Below are positions 25,776-34,071 of a stretch of 64,000 nucleotides of DNA, piece by piece. The position numbers and the translations under genes are program-made. Source of the stretch: Collimonas arenae (GTDB lineage: Bacteria > Pseudomonadota > Gammaproteobacteria > Burkholderiales > Burkholderiaceae_D); NCBI RefSeq assembly GCF_000786695.1, contig NZ_CP009962.1:558001-622000 (forward strand), written 5' to 3'. The notes beneath the pieces are model-generated. The model searched no databases. It saw nothing but the letters and a program-made list of their open reading frames with translations, and was not told the DNA's origin. Numbering within the stretch: the stretch's first letter is position 1; each line of letters begins with the position of its first letter.

Positions 25776-25804
25776 TGTGTGGCATCAGAAGGAAAGCTGG
25801 TTCC
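25776..25804 (-). promoter_or_regulatory. HrpL box (minus) for the two small genes divergent from sctW
   Basis: On the minus strand GGAACC, 16 bases, CCACACA: a perfect match to the HrpL consensus. Confidence 0.85.
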
Positions 25805-25922
25805 TTGGTCCATCCGAAAAAGCTCGCCAGCCTGAATCGCTTCTGCGCCAGAAAATATCTCGGCAATCAGAACTTACAAAGCTTTCAGGTCTGACACCCG
25901 CCGCGCATACCAGCGCCGCAAT

Positions 25923-25950
25923 GGAACTGAACGGCGGATTGCGCCACATA
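25923..25950 (+). promoter_or_regulatory. HrpL box for sctW (hrpJ)
   Basis: GGAACT, 15 bases, CCACATA: a full match to the consensus. It ends six bases before the ATG at 25957, so transcripts would be leaderless or translation would start further in. Confidence 0.72.
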
Positions 25951-25956
25951 CCAGGT

Positions 25957-27138
25957 ATGCCTAATCTCAATATCAATGCCGCCTCCGGCAACGTCGTGTT
26001 TGCCGCGACCAGTTCGAATGAGGCCGATTCGCCGGCGCAGGTCGATCTCACTCCAATGGCTGAATTTGGCGCCCGTGCCAATGTGCATCATCACCACGTC
26101 CGGAAAGCGCCCCGGCCTGCGCCGCAACGCACGCAAAAGCGGCCGGGAGTCAATCGGAACGCGGTCAATTCGGCGGACAGCCATGACGACGATCATTTGG
26201 GCGCTGCCGCCAATGAGGCTGTCGAGCGCATGAACCATGGCGGCGGCACGGCGCTTGATGACTGGCTGGCGGGAAAATACGATGCGCTGGAACAGCACAC
26301 CCTGCTGCGCCATGCATTGGAAAACAGCGACGGCAAGGACAGCGAAGGGTTGAAGCAGGCCATCTCGCGCCTGGAAGAAAAGCATGGCGATGCACTGAAA
26401 GGCGCACGACCGCAGGCCGAGGCGTTCGAGAGCGCTCTGGAGCATCTGGGGACATTGGCCAAGGCCGATGGCGGCCATGCCAATCCGGCGGCGTCGCACC
26501 AGATCCGCGCGATGTTCGGGGCCAAGACGGGAGACAGGCAGGACAAGCCGTTCGCAGCCACCGAGCTGGCGCAGACGCTGCTGGCCAAATTCGGGGCACA
26601 ACATTTTGTCGCCGGGCTGGCGCAATTGCGCTCTGCCATGAGTGCGCCTTTGCATTCGCCGCGTGGCAGCAACCAGGCTTCGCGCATGTGGCTGTCGATG
26701 TCGGACGCCGCCAGTTTCAATGCGATCCAGTCCAGCTTCGCAATTGGCCACGATTTGCATGGAAAACTTGCGGTGGCCGGGGTGACGCCGCACGCCAGCG
26801 AGGCGGAAACCGGCATCGCGCTGTTGCGCGCGCCGGAGCAGGATATCGGCAAGTCCAAGGCGGCGCTGCTGGCAGCGATCAATGGCGATCAGACCAGAAC
26901 CCCGGTCCAGCAAGGGCAGGTGGCGCGCCTGCTGGCGCAGGCGGTGGATACGCTGCCGCAGCGCTTGTGGCCGCAAGAATCGATGGGGCAACGCGCCGAC
27001 CTGTTGGTGGCGTTGCGCGGACAAGCCGCCGCCGCCGGCCAGGCTTCAGCGGCAGCATTTGCCAACTCGGCCGAAGCCGCGCTTGAAAAGCATTTACGGG
27101 CAGGCGCTTCGACAGTCCCGCAAAAATCAGAAATCTAG
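25957..27138 (+). CDS. sctW: T3SS gatekeeper SctW (HrpJ/YopN family)
   Basis: About 393 residues from this start. A polar, basic N-terminus (HHHHVRKAPRPAPQRTQKRPG) resembles a secretion signal/linker. It is followed by the helical HrpJ-like domain (DDWLAGKYDALEQHTLLRHALENS ... LKQAISRLEEKHGDAL) and a helical C-terminal region. SctW proteins control the switch from early to late substrates and are themselves secreted. The frame stays open back to 25708, but an HrpL box at 25923-25950 indicates that the upstream part is not translated. ATG 25957 or ATG 26056 is the start. It heads the sctW-to-sctV unit. Confidence 0.78.
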   Translation: MPNLNINAASGNVVFAATSSNEADSPAQVDLTPMAEFGARANVHHHHVRKAPRPAPQRTQKRPGVNRNAVNSADSHDDDHLGAAANEAVERMNHGGGTALDDWLAGKYDALEQHTLLRHALENSDGKDSEGLKQAISRLEEKHGDALKGARPQAEAFESALEHLGTLAKADGGHANPAASHQIRAMFGAKTGDRQDKPFAATELAQTLLAKFGAQHFVAGLAQLRSAMSAPLHSPRGSNQASRMWLSMSDAASFNAIQSSFAIGHDLHGKLAVAGVTPHASEAETGIALLRAPEQDIGKSKAALLAAINGDQTRTPVQQGQVARLLAQAVDTLPQRLWPQESMGQRADLLVALRGQAAAAGQASAAAFANSAEAALEKHLRAGASTVPQKSEI

Positions 27139-27148
27139 TGGAGATAGC

Positions 27149-27487
27149 ATGCACAAAACACTATTCAACCTGATCCTCACTGCACGCCGCGAAGGTGCCG
27201 TTGCCAGTCAGGTCGTCGATAAAGGCTTGACCTTGCTGGCCTATCCGTTGGCCGACGGCGTGCTGGTCGGCATCGGCTATGACGGCAACAGCGGCCACGT
27301 GGTGGATGCCGAGCTGCTTTTGCGCCGCCGTGGACAGCAGATGGCGCGCTACGGCAGCTGGTTGCCGTCGATGTTTGTGGATGGCAGCTATTTTTTGCTG
27401 AGCCGCCTTAACGCCCGCGATCCGGCGCAGAATGCCCGCGAGGCGGCAACGCTGGACTTGGCGGCGGCGCGGGAATTGCTGGCATGA
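27149..27487 (+). CDS. Small T3SS chaperone-like protein
   Basis: A 112-residue protein with strand-rich sequence (GLTLLAYPLADGVLVGIGYDG, HVVDAELLLRRRGQQ, FVDGSYFLLSRL) and an Ala-rich C-terminal helix, compatible with a class I type III chaperone fold. GGAG lies six bases before the ATG. It follows sctW by 10 bases and overlaps the next gene, the position of SycN-like chaperones in Ysc clusters. A role as co-chaperone of SctW is inferred from context. Confidence 0.6.
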   Translation: MHKTLFNLILTARREGAVASQVVDKGLTLLAYPLADGVLVGIGYDGNSGHVVDAELLLRRRGQQMARYGSWLPSMFVDGSYFLLSRLNARDPAQNAREAATLDLAAARELLA

Positions 27488-27954
27488 GTGGGGTCGGAGC
27501 GGGGTTGCCGCGCGGCGGCGGCCGTCCGTCTACCAGCGCCGCCGGCGACATCCGCAATCTTGAACCGGCCCGGATCACGCGCCAGGTCTTGTACCCGGCC
27601 AGCGTGGCCAACGCCGCAGAAATTGCCGATCAGGATTTCAACCAGTTAGCGGCTGCCCTGGCGCAGCCCGCGCAGGCGGTGGATCGTGCGCTGGCGCCGC
27701 TGATCGATTTCCTGGGGCCGTTGCTGACAATCGCCAGCCCGGCCTGGAGCGGCGACCCGGTGCCGCGCATGCGCGATCTGCAAAAAATACTGGTGGCGCA
27801 TTCTCTGACGCTTGATCGCGCTGAACGCGATCCGTGCCTGGCTGCGATTTCGGTGGTGGAGCAGGCCGTCACTCTGCGCCTGCGCCTGCAGCAATTGCGC
27901 ATGTCGGAACTCGACATGCTGGACTCCGGTAGTGACTTAAAGGAAAGACGATGA
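27484..27954 (+). CDS. Unrecognised T3SS protein in the SctX position
   Basis: A 156-residue protein with a polar Gly-rich N-terminus and helices (ADQDFNQLAAALAQPAQAVDRAL; LRLRLQQLRMSELDMLDSG). The start overlaps the preceding stop (ATGA), and the next gene overlaps its stop. Its position between a chaperone-like gene and a TPR-like gene before sctV matches yscX in Ysc systems, but I see no clear sequence similarity to YscX. The DMLDSGSDL end could instead recall a YscI-like or minor export substrate. Confidence 0.6.
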   Translation: MSGVGAGLPRGGGRPSTSAAGDIRNLEPARITRQVLYPASVANAAEIADQDFNQLAAALAQPAQAVDRALAPLIDFLGPLLTIASPAWSGDPVPRMRDLQKILVAHSLTLDRAERDPCLAAISVVEQAVTLRLRLQQLRMSELDMLDSGSDLKERR

Positions 27955-28289
27955 TGCCCGCAACGCAATCCGCAATCGAGTTGAGCGCCAGGCCGGCAAC
28001 CAGGGCCGCATCCATGCCGGCCGAACTGGTGCTGGCGATCGGCCTGATCTGGGGTCATCTGAATGCCCGTCAGTTTGAGCCTGCTTACCAGCTGGCAGCC
28101 GCCTGCCTGTGCGTCTGGCCCGATCAGCCGGCTCCGCGCCTGATGTCCGCCTACGCTGCGGTGGAGCTGGGCCATCCGTTGCCGCCGGATACGCTGGTAG
28201 CCTTGCACAGCGCGGCATGCCCCGAGTGGAGCGGGCTGGTGCTGCGGCGCGCCGGACAGCGTTGGGACGGCAACTGGAGCATGGCATGA
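27951..28289 (+). CDS. SctY-like small TPR protein
   Basis: A 112-residue protein with a helical repeat pattern (LIWGHLNARQFEPAYQLAAACLCVWPDQPAPRLMSAYAAVELG) typical of TPR-like type III chaperones such as YscY, which binds YscX and the export gate SctV. It overlaps sctV by four bases and the upstream gene by four bases. Similarity to YscY is at the level of size, TPR pattern and position. Confidence 0.58.
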   Translation: MMPATQSAIELSARPATRAASMPAELVLAIGLIWGHLNARQFEPAYQLAAACLCVWPDQPAPRLMSAYAAVELGHPLPPDTLVALHSAACPEWSGLVLRRAGQRWDGNWSMA

Positions 28290-30373
28290 TGCACGAACTG
28301 GTAATACGTATAAACGGCTATGCGGCGCAGGTTGCCAAGCGCGCCGAACTGATGGCGGCGGCGGTCGTCATCGCGATCGTCATGATGCTGGTGTTGCCGA
28401 TGCCGATCTGGCTGCTGGACATCCTGATCGCAGTCAATCTGTGCTCCGCCGGCTTGATGGTGGTGGTGTCGATGTATATGTCGGGGCCGACTGCATTTTC
28501 CACATTTCCGACGGTATTGCTGATTACCACGCTGTTCCGGCTGGCGCTGGAGGTCTCTACCACGCGCCAGATCCTGCTGGAGGCAAACGCCGGCCATATC
28601 GTCGAGACCTTCGGTAATTTTGTAGTGGGCGGCAACCTGGTGGTCGGGCTGGTGGTGTTCTTGATCCTGACTGTGGTGCAGTTCATCGTCATCACCAAGG
28701 GTTCCGAGCGGGTATCCGAAGTCGCGGCGCGCTTCTCTCTGGATGCGATGCCGGGCAAGCAAATGTCGATCGACAGCGATTTGCGCGCGGGCCTGCTATC
28801 ACCGGATGAAGCCAAGGCCAAGCGTTCCGAGCTTGCCACCGAAAGCAAGCTGCATGGGGCGATGGACGGCGCCATGAAATTCGTCAAGGGCGACGCGATT
28901 GCCGGCATTTTCATTGTCGCGGTCAACCTGATCGGCGGAATTTCGATCGGCGTGTTGCAGCACCAGATGCCTGCCAGCGAAGCGATGCGGGTGTATTCGG
29001 TATTGACCATCGGCGACGCATTGATTGCGCAAATTCCGGCGCTGCTGATTTCGCTGACGGCCGGCATGATCACCACCCGTGTCACGCGCGACGATGGCGT
29101 CGAAGGCGAAGAAAAAAGCAATATCGGACAGGATATTGTGGGCGAATTGTTCAGCGAACCCAAGGCGTTGATCACCGCCAGCGTGATCATGCTGCTGTTC
29201 GGCCTGATCCCGGGCATGCCGACCGTGGTCTTCCTTTTGCTTGGATTGGGCCTGTGCGGCGGCGGCGCGGTTGGATTATTGATGCCGAAGGCGCGCAAGG
29301 AAATGCAGCGCCGGGAAAACGCGTCGTCCAAACCGGGCGTGTCCGATCTCCTGACTTTCGCTGCGACCCGGCCGTTCATGATCCGCATGCCTGTCGCGCT
29401 CAAGGACACTCCGGTCGCGGCAGCGATCAATACCGCTGTAAGAATCATGCGTAACGACGTGCTGCTGCGGCGCGGCATTCCTGACTTGCCGATCATCGAT
29501 TTTGAGTATTCGCCGCACGTCCCTGAAGGGCGGATTCATTTCCTGATGTCGGAAGTGCCGCTGGTCGATGTCGAGATCCGCGACGGTTATGCCGCTACGG
29601 TTGAGTCGGTGGAGCGGCTGGAGCAACTGGGTTTCAGTGCCGTCGAAGACGGCCTGGCGGGCACCAGGCGTCGCCGGGTCTGGGTCAGGAACGATCAGCC
29701 GGAACAATTGACCGCAGCGGGCGTTCTGCACGAACCTTGGGAAAAGGTGTTTGCGGCCGACATGGAAGTCGAAATGATGCGTAACTGCCAGATGTTTATC
29801 GGGGTGCAGGAAGTGCATCGCTTCTCCGACTGGGCCGAGCGCCGGGTGCCGGGGCTGGCGAAGGAACTAGCCAAAGGAGTCACCCATCCGCGTCTGGCCG
29901 AGGTAATGCAACGGTTGGCGAAGGAAGGCGTGTCCTTGCGCAATATCCGCCTGATCCTGGAGACGGTCCTGGAGTGGTCGCCCAAGGAGCGCGACCCGGA
30001 CGTCGTGGCCGACTACGTGCGATTGGCGCTGAAACGCCAGCTATGCCACGAAGTGGCGCGCGACGGCTTGATCGAAGTAGTGCTGCTGTCGCCAGAACTG
30101 GAAGACACTTTGCGTAACGCTATGCGTCAGACCAGCCAGGGCAGTTATCTGGATATTGCGCCCGACATAGAGCAGGCGGTTCTTGACAAGCTCGGCGAAC
30201 TGGTCGGCACCGGCGGCACCGCCGCTGCAACGCCGGTATTGGTGACCGCGGCCGATATCCGACGCGCCGTGCGCAAAATGATCGAGGAAGAATTTTTTTC
30301 GATCCCGGTATTCGCGTTTTCTGAGCTGACCCAGCATTCACGGTTGCAGCCGGTCGGGATGGTGGAGGTGTAG
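28286..30373 (+). CDS. sctV: T3SS export gate protein SctV (HrcV)
   Basis: A 695-residue protein of the FlhA/LcrD family. It has about eight N-terminal membrane segments (from AAAVVIAIVMMLVLPMPIWLLDILIAVN), the FHIPEP-region equivalent (SEVAARFSLDAMPGKQMSIDSDL) and a large cytoplasmic nonameric-ring domain (EVHRFSDWAERRVPGLAKEL, LIEVVLLSPELEDTL). It selects substrates and couples proton flow to export. The start is ATG 28286, overlapping the upstream TGA. A longer in-frame extension back to 28109 is rejected because it runs through the preceding gene. Confidence 0.96.
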   Translation: MMHELVIRINGYAAQVAKRAELMAAAVVIAIVMMLVLPMPIWLLDILIAVNLCSAGLMVVVSMYMSGPTAFSTFPTVLLITTLFRLALEVSTTRQILLEANAGHIVETFGNFVVGGNLVVGLVVFLILTVVQFIVITKGSERVSEVAARFSLDAMPGKQMSIDSDLRAGLLSPDEAKAKRSELATESKLHGAMDGAMKFVKGDAIAGIFIVAVNLIGGISIGVLQHQMPASEAMRVYSVLTIGDALIAQIPALLISLTAGMITTRVTRDDGVEGEEKSNIGQDIVGELFSEPKALITASVIMLLFGLIPGMPTVVFLLLGLGLCGGGAVGLLMPKARKEMQRRENASSKPGVSDLLTFAATRPFMIRMPVALKDTPVAAAINTAVRIMRNDVLLRRGIPDLPIIDFEYSPHVPEGRIHFLMSEVPLVDVEIRDGYAATVESVERLEQLGFSAVEDGLAGTRRRRVWVRNDQPEQLTAAGVLHEPWEKVFAADMEVEMMRNCQMFIGVQEVHRFSDWAERRVPGLAKELAKGVTHPRLAEVMQRLAKEGVSLRNIRLILETVLEWSPKERDPDVVADYVRLALKRQLCHEVARDGLIEVVLLSPELEDTLRNAMRQTSQGSYLDIAPDIEQAVLDKLGELVGTGGTAAATPVLVTAADIRRAVRKMIEEEFFSIPVFAFSELTQHSRLQPVGMVEV

Positions 30374-30424
30374 CAGGCTGCGACCATTGACCATTGATCG
30401 CGGCGACCGCGACCGCAACCGGAT

Positions 30425-30452
30425 GGAACCCGAACCGCCCATGCGCCACTCA
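30425..30452 (+). promoter_or_regulatory. HrpL box upstream of sctD
   Basis: GGAACC, 15 bases, CCACTCA: a perfect match. It is 39 bases before the sctD ATG and defines the start of the sctD-to-sctU operon. Confidence 0.9.
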
Positions 30453-30491
30453 TCAGCACTACCAGAAAATCCAACTTACGAGAGCCAAAGC

Positions 30492-31511
30492 ATGACGTAC
30501 GAACTGCGAATTCTGAGCGGCCTTCATCGGGGCGCGACACTGCCGCTGGATGACCAGCCGCTGACGATCGGCTGCAGTGAAAGCGCCGATGTGGTGCTGG
30601 TCGATCCTGGCATGGCCGATCATCATGCGACTTTGAGCCGGTCCGATGCCGGCTGGCTGTTGTCTGCCGACGGCGGCCTGTTGTATTCGGCCGTCGGCGA
30701 ACAGGCGCAGAAAGTGCTGGATTTGACGCCAGGCGAATGCGTGTGCCTGGGGCATGTCTGGCTGGCGGTGGCGGCGGAGGGCGACGCTTGGCAGCAGGCG
30801 CCGCTCGGCAGAGGGTTGGCGCGCTTCGATCCCGCGGAGCTGGAACAGCCGCTGGCGTCGACCGTGGAGCCGCAGGCAGACGCGGCGCCGGTGAGCGAAC
30901 CGCCGCCAGCCACCATGCGCGCCGCCAAGCGTGGCGGCATCCGCAAGATGTTGTACGCATCCATCGGCATGCTGACTGTGCTGTGCGCCGCAGCGGCCTA
31001 CGCCATCAGCGCCAGGCCGCCAGCCATCGTCACGCCGAAACAGGCCGATATCGGCAAGGAGCTGGGGCGCAAATCCGCGTTTCCCGATAACATCGAGCGC
31101 GAGCCGCTCAAGGCCGCGGCCGAGCTGACGCCGGAGCAGTTGCGCAAGGCGTTCCGGCGTCGCTTGAGCAGCGCCGACCTGCTCAGCCGTTTCGACCTGG
31201 CCTTGGGCGATGACGCCTGGGATATGCGGGCCGATCTGGACGATGAAGAAGCGGCGCGCTTCGAGCGGGTGCTGGCTGGATTCATCAAGGAAAATCACAT
31301 CAGCTTCCCGGTGCGGGCACGGGTGGTGGGTGCCGAAAACATGCTGCCGTTCACGATCCGCCAGGTCATCTCTGGCGCCAACGCCAGCGTGGTGACGGCG
31401 GATGGCGAACGTCTGTATGTGGGCGACGCGTCGCATGGGATGAAGGTGGTCTCGATTCAGGACAATCACCTGGTGTTTTCCGGCAAGCGTAAGGTCGAGG
31501 TGCGCTGGTGA
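30492..31511 (+). CDS. sctD: T3SS inner-membrane ring protein SctD (HrpQ/YscD)
   Basis: A 339-residue bitopic protein. The N-terminal FHA-like domain (LRILSGLHRGATLPLDDQPLTIG ... DHHATLSRSDAGW) faces the cytoplasm. It is followed by a Pro/Ala linker, one membrane segment at about residues 155-175 (SIGMLTVLCAAAAYAISA) and a periplasmic ring-building part. It forms the larger inner-membrane ring around SctJ. ATG 30492 is chosen because the HrpL box at 30425-30452 places the transcript start downstream of the earlier in-frame starts. The stop overlaps the sctN GTG. Confidence 0.88.
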   Translation: MTYELRILSGLHRGATLPLDDQPLTIGCSESADVVLVDPGMADHHATLSRSDAGWLLSADGGLLYSAVGEQAQKVLDLTPGECVCLGHVWLAVAAEGDAWQQAPLGRGLARFDPAELEQPLASTVEPQADAAPVSEPPPATMRAAKRGGIRKMLYASIGMLTVLCAAAAYAISARPPAIVTPKQADIGKELGRKSAFPDNIEREPLKAAAELTPEQLRKAFRRRLSSADLLSRFDLALGDDAWDMRADLDDEEAARFERVLAGFIKENHISFPVRARVVGAENMLPFTIRQVISGANASVVTADGERLYVGDASHGMKVVSIQDNHLVFSGKRKVEVRW

Positions 31512-32911
31512 GTAAGCTGATGAGTGCCTCGGCGAGCGATGCAATCGACCATGCTGCCGCTCAGGAGCAGGCGCTGGCGCAAGTCGGCGCACGGGCCGCA
31601 GGCTGGCTGCGGCGTTTGCCTGCGGCACCCGGATTCAGCAGCCATGGCAAGGTGGCGCAGGTACTGGGAACCCTGATCGAAGCGCATATGCCGCCAGTGG
31701 AAATCGGCGAATTGTGCCAATTGATCAATCCGGCCCATCCAGATAAACCGATGCTGGCCGAGGTGGTGGGCTTTACCGACCGTGCCGCGATCCTGTCTTC
31801 CCTCAGCCCGCTGGAAGGGGTGTCGACCCGCACTGTGATTGAACCGCTGCGGCGCATGCACACGATCGAGGTTGGAGACCATCTGTTCGGCGGCGTGCTG
31901 GACGGCTTTGGCCGTATGCAGTTCCGCGCGCCGGCGGCGTCAGAAGTGATCTCGACCTGGCGGGAGACGGTGCCGGTGATCCGCGATGCACCCAAGGCTA
32001 CCGACCGGCCGCGGATCGCGACCTTGCTGCCGACCGGGGTGCGCGCCATCGATGGTCTGCTGACGATGGGGCTGGGTCAGCGCATCGGCGTGTTCGCCGG
32101 CCCAGGTTGCGGCAAGACCACGCTGATGGCGGCGATCGCGCGCGGCTGCCATGCCGATGCGATCGTGTTCGGCCTGATCGGCGAACGCGGCCGCGAGCTC
32201 AATGAATTCCTGGAGCATGAACTGGATGCCGAGCTGGTCAAAAAAACCATTATCGTCTGCGCCACCTCGGACCGCACTTCGATGGAACGCTCGCGCGCTG
32301 CATTCACCGCGACCGCCATCGCCGAGGCGTTTCGCGCACGCGGCAAGAATGTGCTGTTGCTGGTGGATTCGCTGACCCGCTTTGCGCGGGCACAGCGCGA
32401 GATCGGTCTGGCCGCCGGCGAGCCGCCGGCGCGCGGCGGCTTTACGCCGTCGGTCTACACCATGCTGCCGCGTCTGATCGAACGCGCCGGCAACGTCGCT
32501 GCGGGCTCGATCACGGCATTGTATACGGTGCTGGTGGATGGCGAGAACAGTTCCGATCCGATCGGCGACGAGGCGCGTTCGTTGCTGGACGGGCATATCA
32601 TCCTGACCCGTAAGCTGGCGGAGCAGGGGCATTATCCGGCAATCGATGTGCTGGCCAGCATCAGCCGCGTGATGAGCAATGTCAGCAGTTCGGCGCAGCG
32701 CAAGGCGGCATCGCAGTTCCGCCAGCTGCTGACCCAATATCAAGAGATGGAGCTGCTGATCCGGCTCGGCGAATACAAGCCAGGGCGCGATGCGCTGGCG
32801 GATCGCGCAGTGCGCTTACGGCCGGCGCAGATGGATTTTCTACGGCAGGACACGCGCGAATCTTCTGCCATCGGCGACACCCTGGATAGCCTGGCGGTGC
32901 TGGCGGAATGA
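31508..32911 (+). CDS. sctN: T3SS ATPase SctN (HrcN)
   Basis: A 467-residue F1-beta-like ATPase that strips chaperones from substrates and unfolds them. Walker A GPGCGKTT is at residues 198-205 (Cys inside the loop is slightly unusual), with catalytic Glu in GLIGERGRELNEF, Walker B NVLLLVDSLTRFARAQREIG, GGFTPSVYTMLPRLIERAG and the arginine-containing ISRVMSNV. The start is GTG 31508 in the GTGA overlap with sctD; ATG 31520 is an alternative. It overlaps sctO at its 3' end. Confidence 0.95.
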   Translation: MSKLMSASASDAIDHAAAQEQALAQVGARAAGWLRRLPAAPGFSSHGKVAQVLGTLIEAHMPPVEIGELCQLINPAHPDKPMLAEVVGFTDRAAILSSLSPLEGVSTRTVIEPLRRMHTIEVGDHLFGGVLDGFGRMQFRAPAASEVISTWRETVPVIRDAPKATDRPRIATLLPTGVRAIDGLLTMGLGQRIGVFAGPGCGKTTLMAAIARGCHADAIVFGLIGERGRELNEFLEHELDAELVKKTIIVCATSDRTSMERSRAAFTATAIAEAFRARGKNVLLLVDSLTRFARAQREIGLAAGEPPARGGFTPSVYTMLPRLIERAGNVAAGSITALYTVLVDGENSSDPIGDEARSLLDGHIILTRKLAEQGHYPAIDVLASISRVMSNVSSSAQRKAASQFRQLLTQYQEMELLIRLGEYKPGRDALADRAVRLRPAQMDFLRQDTRESSAIGDTLDSLAVLAE

Positions 32912-33411
32912 GTGTTCGCCAAGGCTGCGACAGCATGGGTCGCAAGCGTTCGAAGCGCGAGCTGATCGATGTGGCCGAGAGAAAAAAGGAAGACAAAAGC
33001 CTGGACAAGCTGATCGCCGTCCGGCGTCAGCGACTGGACCGGATGGAGTTCGAGCGGCTTGAAGCGCGCCAGCAATGGCGTCAGCAGCGCGCCCGGCTGC
33101 GCCAGGAGAAGCAGGGCTGGAGCGATGCTGTTGCACAAGCGCAGGCGTATTGGCAGCAGGCCCGGGCCGGCTTTTTCAAGATGACGACGAGTAGCGGTCA
33201 ATTCCGTCAGAGCAAAGCGGTGTACGAGCGTTTGCAGCAGGCGGCGGCCTTGCTGCTGCAACAGGCGTGGCAGACGGTTGCCGCCTGCCGCGTTGCCGGA
33301 CGAGCTTTTTTCGATGCCAATCAGCAATTGTCCGAGGCGCGTCGGCAGCTGGAAAAATTGTCGATTTTGAGGGATGAAATCAGGTCGCAACGACCATCGG
33401 AGGACGATTGA
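32908..33411 (+). CDS. sctO: T3SS stalk protein SctO (HrpO/YscO)
   Basis: A 167-residue, highly charged, almost entirely helical protein rich in Arg, Gln and Glu (KSLDKLIAVRRQRLDRMEFERLEARQQWRQQ), as in the FliJ/YscO family that inserts into the SctN hexamer like a gamma subunit. It overlaps the sctN stop by ATGA. Position between sctN and sctP is the standard order. Confidence 0.82.
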   Translation: MSVRQGCDSMGRKRSKRELIDVAERKKEDKSLDKLIAVRRQRLDRMEFERLEARQQWRQQRARLRQEKQGWSDAVAQAQAYWQQARAGFFKMTTSSGQFRQSKAVYERLQQAAALLLQQAWQTVAACRVAGRAFFDANQQLSEARRQLEKLSILRDEIRSQRPSEDD

Positions 33412-33412
33412 T

Positions 33413-34033
33413 ATGTCGAACGTACACAGTGTGCACAAGGCACCTTTGCCACCGCTCGTCCGCCGTCAGGAGCAGCGGCATGCCGGAGCGACGGCTCCGC
33501 CTTTTATGCTCAAAGCGCTGCCAGCCGCTAGCGCGCCCCCGGCCCTGGCTGCGGTGCGAAACACGGCCTATGCAACGCCAAATAAAACGGTGCCCAGGCG
33601 CGCAGCGGCGCAAGCCAGAACCGCCGATGCGGAAGCTGATGGCTGTGATCAGGATTGCGCGCCGGCGCTGAACGGCTGGCCGCTGCGTCAGCAGAATTTG
33701 CCGCGGCAACAACAAGATCCAGAGCAGGATGGCAGCGGCTCGGCCGACACCGGCGCGATTGCCAGGGCGAGCGTGTTGCAAGAGCAGGGCCTGGAACTAG
33801 ATGGATTGGCCGACGCCATGCTGCCGTTGGCGGGCGAGCATGGCATTTTCGAGCTGATATTGGGAAATGGCGACAGCCTGGGAATCGTGGTCAACCGCAT
33901 GCCTGACAAGACCAGCTTGCTGTTGTCGCCGTCTAGCGCAGCGCTCGGCGGGCAATTAAAACGCGGCCGAATGGAACTGGAACGGGGTCTGGCGCAACGT
34001 ATAGGACGAGATGTGCTTCTTACCGTACTGTAG
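33413..34033 (+). CDS. sctP: T3SS needle/pilus length regulator SctP (HrpP)
   Basis: A 206-residue protein with a disordered Pro/Ala/Arg-rich N-terminal two thirds and a folded C-terminal part (GIFELILGNGDSLGIVVNRMPDKTSLLLSPSSAALGGQLKRGRMELERGLAQRI) similar to the substrate-switch domain of HrpP/YscP/FliK. GGAGG lies nine bases before the ATG at 33413. SctP stops needle or pilus growth and changes substrate specificity by acting on SctU. It is short for the family, as HrpP proteins are. Confidence 0.75.
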   Translation: MSNVHSVHKAPLPPLVRRQEQRHAGATAPPFMLKALPAASAPPALAAVRNTAYATPNKTVPRRAAAQARTADAEADGCDQDCAPALNGWPLRQQNLPRQQQDPEQDGSGSADTGAIARASVLQEQGLELDGLADAMLPLAGEHGIFELILGNGDSLGIVVNRMPDKTSLLLSPSSAALGGQLKRGRMELERGLAQRIGRDVLLTVL

Positions 34034-34071
34034 TTTCCGTGCAGTGCGGACCATTTTTCCGAGAGTTCGCC

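Noticed and set aside
25885..27024. Long minus-strand open frame across sctW
   Set aside because: A GC-rich third-position shadow of sctW, full of Arg/His/Gln with no ribosome site.
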